From assembly GCA_900316685.1 (NCBI GenBank), contig ONDS01000016.1, positions 1 to 64,000 on the forward strand: 64,000 nt of DNA, read 5' to 3'. Positions 59,231-64,000 of this stretch are shown here, piece after piece; positions within the stretch are counted from its first letter, which is position 1, and every line of letters starts with the position of its first letter. Both the position numbers and the translations under genes were made by a program. A model generated the notes under the pieces. The model saw nothing but the letters and a program-made list of their open reading frames with translations, was not told the DNA's origin and searched no databases. The DNA comes from an uncultured Prevotellaceae bacterium (GTDB lineage Bacteria; Bacteroidota; Bacteroidia; Bacteroidales; Bacteroidaceae).

Positions 59231-60148
59231 ATGAAAGTTCTCGTAGCAACAGAAAAACCTTTCGCCGCAGCTGCGGTTGAAGGAATCAGAAAAGAAGTGG
59301 AAGCGGCCGGCAACGAATTGGCTCTTCTTGAGAAATATACGGAAAAAGCACAACTGCTGGCAGCTGTGGCCGATGCCGATGCGCTCATCATCCGTTCCGA
59401 CAAGGTGGATGCCGAAGTGCTTGATGCAGCCAAGAACCTGAAGATCGTGGTGCGCGCCGGTGCTGGTTACGACAATATCGACTTGGCAGCGGCTACCGCT
59501 CATCAGGTGGTGGCTGAGAACACTCCCGGGCAGAACGCCAATGCCGTGGCTGAACTGGTCTTCGGCTTGCTGGTGTTTGCTGTGCGCAATTTCTACAATG
59601 GCAAGAGCGGTTCGGAACTCAAGGGTAAGAAACTCGGTCTGCTCGCCTTCGGCAATGTAGGCCGTAATGTGGCTCGCATCGCTGCCGGTTTCGGTATGGA
59701 GGTATATGCCTATGATGCCTATTGTCCGAAAGAGGTGATAGAGAAGGCTGGTGTGAAGGCAGTCGACAGCCAAGACCAGTTGTTCGAGCAATGCGATATC
59801 GTCTCCTTGCATATCCCTGCCACTCCCGAAACCAAGAACAGCATCAATGCCGCTTTGGTGGGCAAACTGCCTAAAGGTGGCATCTTGGTGAATACAGCCC
59901 GCAAGGAGGTCATCAACGAACCCGAGCTTATCCAACTGCTCGCCGAACGTACCGACCTGAAGTTTGTCACTGATATCAAACCCGATGCTGACGCTGATTT
60001 CGCACAGTTTGAAGGCCGCTACTTCTCAACACCCAAGAAGATGGGTGCGCAGACTGCTGAGGCCAACATCAACGCCGGTATAGCCGCCGCCAAGCAAATC
60101 AATGCTTTCTTCAAGGATGGCGACACCCGTTTCCAAGTGAATAAGTAA
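59231..60148 (+). CDS. serA: D-3-phosphoglycerate dehydrogenase, short form
   Basis: Oxidises 3-phosphoglycerate to 3-phosphohydroxypyruvate. From the ATG at 59231 the protein has 305 residues, which is only the catalytic and NAD domains; the ACT regulatory domain of long SerA is missing, so feedback by serine through ACT is not expected. Motifs: VRAGAGYDNIDLAAA, LAFGNVGRNVARIAAGFGMEV (NAD site, G-x-G-x2-G type), the catalytic Arg in NTARKEVI and a Glu near NEPELIQ. An E. coli-like final His-x-x-G is not obvious. Confidence 0.92.
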   Translation: MKVLVATEKPFAAAAVEGIRKEVEAAGNELALLEKYTEKAQLLAAVADADALIIRSDKVDAEVLDAAKNLKIVVRAGAGYDNIDLAAATAHQVVAENTPGQNANAVAELVFGLLVFAVRNFYNGKSGSELKGKKLGLLAFGNVGRNVARIAAGFGMEVYAYDAYCPKEVIEKAGVKAVDSQDQLFEQCDIVSLHIPATPETKNSINAALVGKLPKGGILVNTARKEVINEPELIQLLAERTDLKFVTDIKPDADADFAQFEGRYFSTPKKMGAQTAEANINAGIAAAKQINAFFKDGDTRFQVNK

Positions 60149-60162
60149 TCATTTCATACAGC

Positions 60163-60199
60163 AGTGTGGTTGGACATTATGCCCAACCACACTCTTTTG
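60163..60199 (+). terminator. Terminator between serA and the DUF1015 gene
   Basis: An 11-bp stem (AGTGTGGTTGG) with a 9-base loop is followed by CTTTTGTT. The T-tract is imperfect, so partial read-through into the next gene is possible. Confidence 0.65.
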
Positions 60200-60221
60200 T
60201 TAATATTATCCAACTAATACT

Positions 60222-61469
60222 ATGGCTACCATCAAACCATTCCGCGGCATACGCCCGCCTAAGAAACTGGTCGAAAAAATAGAATCCAGACCCTACGATG
60301 TGCTTGATTCCGAAGAGGCAAGGGAAGAAGCCAAGGGCAATGAGATGAGTCTTTACCATATCATCAAACCCGAAATCGATTTCCCCGAGGGAACAAGTGA
60401 GTATGACCCACGTGTGTATGAAAAGGCTGCACAGAATTTCCAAATGTTCCAGGATAAAGGATGGCTTGTGCAGGACAATGAAGAGCATTATTATATCTAT
60501 GCGCAGACCATGAACGGCAAAACCCAGTACGGACTGGTGGTGGGCGCATACGTTGACGATTATCTCAGCGGAGCCATTAAGAAACATGAGTTGACTCGTC
60601 GTGACAAGGAGGAAGACCGTATGAAGCATGTAAGGGTGAATAATGCCAACATCGAACCGGTGTTCTTCGCCTATCCTGATAACGAGGTCCTTGATAAGCT
60701 CATCATGCGCTATGCAGCCACTGAACCGGAATATGATTTCATCGCTCCCATCGATGGTTTTAGACACCGTTTCTGGGTGATCAGCGACGACAAGGACATA
60801 CAGACCATCACCGAAGAGTTCAGGAAAATGCCGTCGCTGTATATTGCCGATGGGCATCATCGTTCCGCCGCCGCCGCTCTTGTGGGCGCAGAGAAGCAGA
60901 AAGCCAATCCCAACCACACTGGCACCGAAGAATACAATTATTTCATGGCGGTATGCTTCCAGGCATCTCAACTGACCATCCTTGACTATAACCGTGTGGT
61001 GAAAGACCTAAATGGCTTGACGCCAGAACAATTTATCGAAGCACTAAAGGAAAACTTTATAGTTGAGGATAAAGGAACAGACATCTATAAGCCCAGCAGG
61101 TTGCACGAGTTCTCGTTGTACTTAGATGGCCATTGGTATTCATTGGTCGCCAAGGAGGGCACTTATGACGACCATGATGCCATTGGAGTGCTCGACGTGG
61201 ATATTTCGAGCAGGCTGATACTTGATAAGATACTCAATATCGGCGACCTGCGTTCTTCTAAACGGATAGACTTCGTAGGAGGACTACGTGGGCTCGGAGA
61301 ATTGAAACGTAGGGTAGATAGTGGTGAAATGCGAGCAGCCCTTGCCCTTTATCCCGTTTCCATGCAGCAGATTATGGACATTGCCGACAGTGGTAAGATC
61401 ATGCCGCCAAAGGCTACATGGTTCGAGCCCAAACTGCGTTCCGGTCTTGTTATACACAAACTTGATTGA
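60222..61469 (+). CDS. DUF1015-family protein
   Basis: A 415-residue cytoplasmic protein that begins ATIKPFRGIRPPKKLVEKI and has SRPYDVLDSEEAREEAKGN, YIADGHHRSAAAAL and FVGGLRGLGELKRRVDSG, all typical of DUF1015. The family is found next to serA/serC in many anaerobes, which suggests a link to serine metabolism, but no reaction is established to my knowledge. The His pair in DGHHR is conserved and may bind a ligand or metal. Confidence 0.88.
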   Translation: MATIKPFRGIRPPKKLVEKIESRPYDVLDSEEAREEAKGNEMSLYHIIKPEIDFPEGTSEYDPRVYEKAAQNFQMFQDKGWLVQDNEEHYYIYAQTMNGKTQYGLVVGAYVDDYLSGAIKKHELTRRDKEEDRMKHVRVNNANIEPVFFAYPDNEVLDKLIMRYAATEPEYDFIAPIDGFRHRFWVISDDKDIQTITEEFRKMPSLYIADGHHRSAAAALVGAEKQKANPNHTGTEEYNYFMAVCFQASQLTILDYNRVVKDLNGLTPEQFIEALKENFIVEDKGTDIYKPSRLHEFSLYLDGHWYSLVAKEGTYDDHDAIGVLDVDISSRLILDKILNIGDLRSSKRIDFVGGLRGLGELKRRVDSGEMRAALALYPVSMQQIMDIADSGKIMPPKATWFEPKLRSGLVIHKLD

Positions 61470-61484
61470 AACCCATAAGCCGCC

Positions 61485-62066
61485 ATCGACACCTTCCTGA
61501 CCATATCCGATAAGATTGCCGAGGGATATTACACCGAGAAAAGGAGCAAGTTCCTCGCTTTTGCTCACCATGTCGAGACCGTCGACCAGGTGAAACGATT
61601 GGTGGATGATTACCGTAGGAAATATTTTGATGCCCGCCACGTATGCTATGCCTATATGTTGGGGGCTGAAAGGTCGCTTTTCCGGGCTGTGGACGATGGT
61701 GAACCATCGTCCACAGCCGGAAAGCCTATACTCGGTCAGATCAATGCCAATGAACTGACCGATATCCTCGTCGTGGTGGTCAGGTACTATGGCGGGGTCA
61801 ACTTGGGAACGGGTGGACTGATTGTGGCTTATCGTACTGCGGCTCAAGAAGCCATTGCCCAGGCCGAGAAGGTGGAGAAACTGGTGGAGGAGATCGTAAA
61901 ATATGATTTCCCTTATGTGATGATGAACGGGGTCATGCGGGTGGTGAAGGAACTGGGCCCGCGCATTGTAGACCAACAGTTCGACAACACCTGTTCCATC
62001 ACACTCGCCATCCGTAAGTCGGAAGTCGAACATCTAAAGTCCCGTCTTGCCCAGCTCAGCTTTTGA
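61485..62066 (+). CDS. YigZ/IMPACT-family (UPF0029) protein with apparent non-canonical start
   Basis: The conserved domain runs from about GYYTEKRSKFLAFA through the signature DDGEPSSTAGKPILG and VVVRYYGGVNLGTGGL. In this frame a stop lies at 61476-61478 and no ATG, GTG or TTG occurs before the GTG at 61590. A start at 61590 would cut about 35 conserved residues. The best fit is ATC at 61485 giving (M)DTFLTISDKIAEG, 193 residues, close to the family length; CTG at 61497 is an alternative. Function in bacteria is unclear, with a role near the ribosome proposed from the eukaryotic IMPACT homologue. It follows the DUF1015 gene by 15 bases. Confidence 0.75.
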   Translation: MDTFLTISDKIAEGYYTEKRSKFLAFAHHVETVDQVKRLVDDYRRKYFDARHVCYAYMLGAERSLFRAVDDGEPSSTAGKPILGQINANELTDILVVVVRYYGGVNLGTGGLIVAYRTAAQEAIAQAEKVEKLVEEIVKYDFPYVMMNGVMRVVKELGPRIVDQQFDNTCSITLAIRKSEVEHLKSRLAQLSF

Positions 62067-62079
62067 GAGATGGCAAGAA

Positions 62080-63582
62080 CTATCTCGACGATCTGAATCC
62101 CTCGAAATTAACGTATCGCCGTTTCATCATTCGCTGGTAGATATTACGTATCCACCAGGGATGGAAGAAGATGAAGAGCAGGCCTACCACCAAGACGACA
62201 ACCATTCCCCACATGTCGCCTAAGATGGCGACAGCAGCGCGAATGAAAACGATGGGAACGAAGAACACCAGCAGTTCGACGACAATCTGCATTGAATTGT
62301 TTTCCATGCTCCCCTTGCCAATGAACTTCGTGTTCAAGGGCATGGTCTGTTTGTTGTAGACTGCCATCTGCATGAACACACAATATTCCACACCTGCCGT
62401 GAACGCCATGACGGCTACCAACTGGAGCAAGGTGTATTTGCCCATGATGAGTGTGGGAATCATGAGGATAAGCGGTATCAACAACAAGGCCGAATAAAAA
62501 CAATATTTGGCTTTCAGCAAGGAGATGAGATTCTCTTTCCTGACAATGAGGCAATCGATGTAGTTGCCTTCGTAGCACATGACTTTCACCAAGATCATCG
62601 CCCCGTAGATGGCAAAATTATATACACACCAGAAGGTGTTCATAAACGGGTTGTCGTAGACATCCGTGAAAGATATAATCAGGCTGAACATCAAGACGAT
62701 AGCGTTGGCGAAAATGAATGACGTACGCATATTCTTATTGCGCATGATACTCTTCACTTCCAGTTTGATATATTCGCCCACCTCGCCGAAACGGTCGAAG
62801 AAGGAGAGCTGCGACACATGCTTTATCTTTGTAGCCTTGGCTTCCGTCAGCTCCTTCCAGGTGAACGAGTACTGTATTTTCCTATTGATGGCTATCAGTA
62901 CACAGAGCAACACCAGCAGCACGAGGAAGCAGAGCGGATGGCCATGCGACAGTTTATCGCCAAAGCAGCTATAGGCATCAAGCATGGGGTCGATTTTCAG
63001 GTTCACGATCCAAGGCGAGAAGATGAGGCCATACACCAGTAACGCCAGCAGCCACCATGCTATATGGTTGTTGATGAGTGTGCGAATGAGCATATACAAC
63101 TGGCTGTTGATGAGTATCATGAGATAGAGACCCAACAGGAAAGCCAGGGTCACCCATATTCCTTCGACAAAGACGATGGACATGATGGCATAGGGGATGA
63201 ACATGGCAAACCAGATAAGATTGCCAGTGCTCAGCAATGAATTGGCCATGAAACAATCGACACAGTCATATTTTCTTAGCGGCATCAGGGAGTAGGGCTT
63301 GAGCTGCTGCGAGGGTGTCTGCTGCATCAGGAAACGACAGAGGAAATCGACGGCCAAGATGAATGGACTAAAGCCGTACATCAGCTCGCAAGCCGTAACA
63401 CTGGTACTGCTATTGGCCGCCAAGGCCAAGATGACGGCAAAGAACATGAGATAGGCGATGGTGAAACCAGCACCTATCATCAAAAAAATCTTGGCTGCCT
63501 TGTTCTGTTGCCATGCTATACTGCGCCGTTCCGCCAACTTGGCGTGTTTTCTCAGCGCCTTGAAAATCTCGTAGCGTGTCAT
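62080..63582 (-). CDS. DUF5687-family multi-pass membrane protein (ABC-2 permease-like)
   Basis: A 500-residue integral membrane protein with about 11-12 hydrophobic helices, starting TRYEIFKALRKHAKLAERRSIAWQQN, a segment I associate with DUF5687. The layout (long basic N-terminus, paired helix clusters with a central cytoplasmic loop around 240-270) resembles ABC-2-type permeases. A partner ATPase would be expected nearby but is not in the window; it could lie beyond the right edge. Converges with the YigZ-family gene (13-base gap). Confidence 0.78.
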   Translation of the reverse strand: MTRYEIFKALRKHAKLAERRSIAWQQNKAAKIFLMIGAGFTIAYLMFFAVILALAANSSTSVTACELMYGFSPFILAVDFLCRFLMQQTPSQQLKPYSLMPLRKYDCVDCFMANSLLSTGNLIWFAMFIPYAIMSIVFVEGIWVTLAFLLGLYLMILINSQLYMLIRTLINNHIAWWLLALLVYGLIFSPWIVNLKIDPMLDAYSCFGDKLSHGHPLCFLVLLVLLCVLIAINRKIQYSFTWKELTEAKATKIKHVSQLSFFDRFGEVGEYIKLEVKSIMRNKNMRTSFIFANAIVLMFSLIISFTDVYDNPFMNTFWCVYNFAIYGAMILVKVMCYEGNYIDCLIVRKENLISLLKAKYCFYSALLLIPLILMIPTLIMGKYTLLQLVAVMAFTAGVEYCVFMQMAVYNKQTMPLNTKFIGKGSMENNSMQIVVELLVFFVPIVFIRAAVAILGDMWGMVVVLVVGLLFIFFHPWWIRNIYQRMMKRRYVNFEGFRSSR

Positions 63583-63590
63583 GTCGTTTA

Positions 63591-63685
63591 TCTTCCTTTA
63601 TCTCCCTTTACCTTCTGTTATATGCCTTCCTTTTTTCTCTTACCTTCCTTTATCTCCTTTTACCTCCTTTTACCTCCCTTTATCT
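63591..63685. repeat. Pyrimidine-rich repeat, about 10-bp units
   Basis: Units such as CCTTTATCTC and CCTTTTACCT recur through the 95-base tract between the LolA-like gene and the DUF5687 gene. It includes the LolA-like stop codon. Confidence 0.75.
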
Positions 63686-64000
63686 AAGGTCGATCACCTC
63701 GGCATTGGGGAAATCTTTTTGATTGAAGGTAAAGATGTGGTCCTCCAAGGGAGTGCTCTTATAACCGCTGATGGTGATGTCGCTCCATTTTCGGTCTTCG
63801 AGGATACGCACCTTGGTAGGTAAGTATGATTTGGAAACGTATACATACATCTCTTGGATGCTACGCCCCCTGTTCAATGCGGTAAGATGTACTTCCCAGC
63901 CGTTGGACTGGTCTTTCACTCCTAAGCGGTAGCCGTTCTTGTAGAGGGTGATGAATTTGTAAGGGTTCATCTGAGCCTGCTGGCTCTCATTCGGTGTGCT
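63680..64000 (-). CDS. LolA-like outer-membrane lipoprotein carrier, C-terminal part (cut by window edge)
   Basis: The frame stays open to the window edge; 106 codons are visible, starting with ...NESQQAQMNPYKFITLYKNGY. The ATG at 63970 is inside the gene, not its start. The beta-rich end with YVSKSYLPTKVRILEDRKW and ISGYKSTPLEDHIFTFNQKDFPNAEVIDL fits the C-terminal half of LolA-type carriers in Bacteroidetes, whose last strands end with a phrase like F-P-x-A-E-V-I-D-L-R. It would shuttle lipoproteins across the periplasm. Confidence 0.78.
   Translation of the reverse strand, partial: STPNESQQAQMNPYKFITLYKNGYRLGVKDQSNGWEVHLTALNRGRSIQEMYVYVSKSYLPTKVRILEDRKWSDITISGYKSTPLEDHIFTFNQKDFPNAEVIDLR

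Noticed and set aside
1-64000. tRNA, rRNA or riboswitch genes
   Set aside because: I looked in the intergenic gaps for cloverleaf arms, conserved rRNA stretches and common riboswitch cores and saw none; a covariance search would be needed to exclude small RNAs.

Overview
The window is chromosomal DNA from a member of the Bacteroidales, most likely Prevotella or a close relative. Evidence seen directly: many genes are preceded by the Bacteroidetes promoter pair TTTG / TAnnTTTG about 20 bases apart. Exported proteins end in a short tail (YN-x-x-G ... G-x-Y-x-x-NGKK-x-VVK) and carry BspA-type leucine-rich repeats. Family content (DUF4924, DUF5687, DUF1015 beside serA, GDP-fucose genes, an UpxY/NusG-like antiterminator) is typical of this order. 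I saw no rRNA, tRNA, CRISPR array, integrase or transposase.

Layout. 1-7.3 kb: ppdK (minus), then a rightward group rlmD, OprO/OprP-like porin, membrane-anchored PP2C phosphatase. 7.4-12.2 kb: a small basic exported protein, carB (minus) and a lone siderophore-type ABC ATPase. 12.2-18.7 kb: a zinc-ribbon/YARHG protein with a 51-bp coding repeat, a NusG-like antiterminator, and a leftward operon LysE-type exporter, DUF4924, rfbD, prfC. 18.8-22.8 kb: ROK sugar kinase, then an AT-rich two-gene unit (metallophosphoesterase with a phage-like N-terminus, BspA-like LRR protein). 23.1-32.5 kb: rightward housekeeping and sugar-nucleotide genes: sua5, ClC channel, fmt; then manC, gmd, fcl, rfbC (GDP-fucose and dTDP-rhamnose steps), a lipoprotein, queD and queE. 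32.5-43.1 kb: a frameshifted small peptide gene, exported proteins, a Dna2-like nuclease-helicase, an exported TPR-CHAT protein, a second small peptide and an exported LRR protein. 43.9-51.1 kb: threonine aldolase, mazG, a lipocalin-like lipoprotein, rnz, a stand-alone sorting-domain-like protein, an L,D-transpeptidase lipoprotein, and an ECF sigma factor with two downstream envelope genes. 51.3-64 kb: gyrA, two paralogous TPR proteins, a DbpA-like RNA helicase, serC-serA, DUF1015, a YigZ-family protein without a normal start codon, a DUF5687 membrane protein and the end of a LolA-like gene cut by the window edge.

Most genes are housekeeping. The least explained material is between genes: 7-bp tandem repeats of several sequences at 37.1, 40.7 and 46.5 kb, the last forming a 29-bp perfect inverted repeat that runs up to the rnz start codon; a 25-bp element shared by the 3' ends of the CHAT and mazG genes; GC-rich REP-like palindromes; and a pair of small acidic peptides sharing a Y-x-x-P-x-V N-terminus. 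I see no clear new multi-gene system. The best candidates for undescribed biology are the heptad repeats, the small peptides and the exported CHAT protein.
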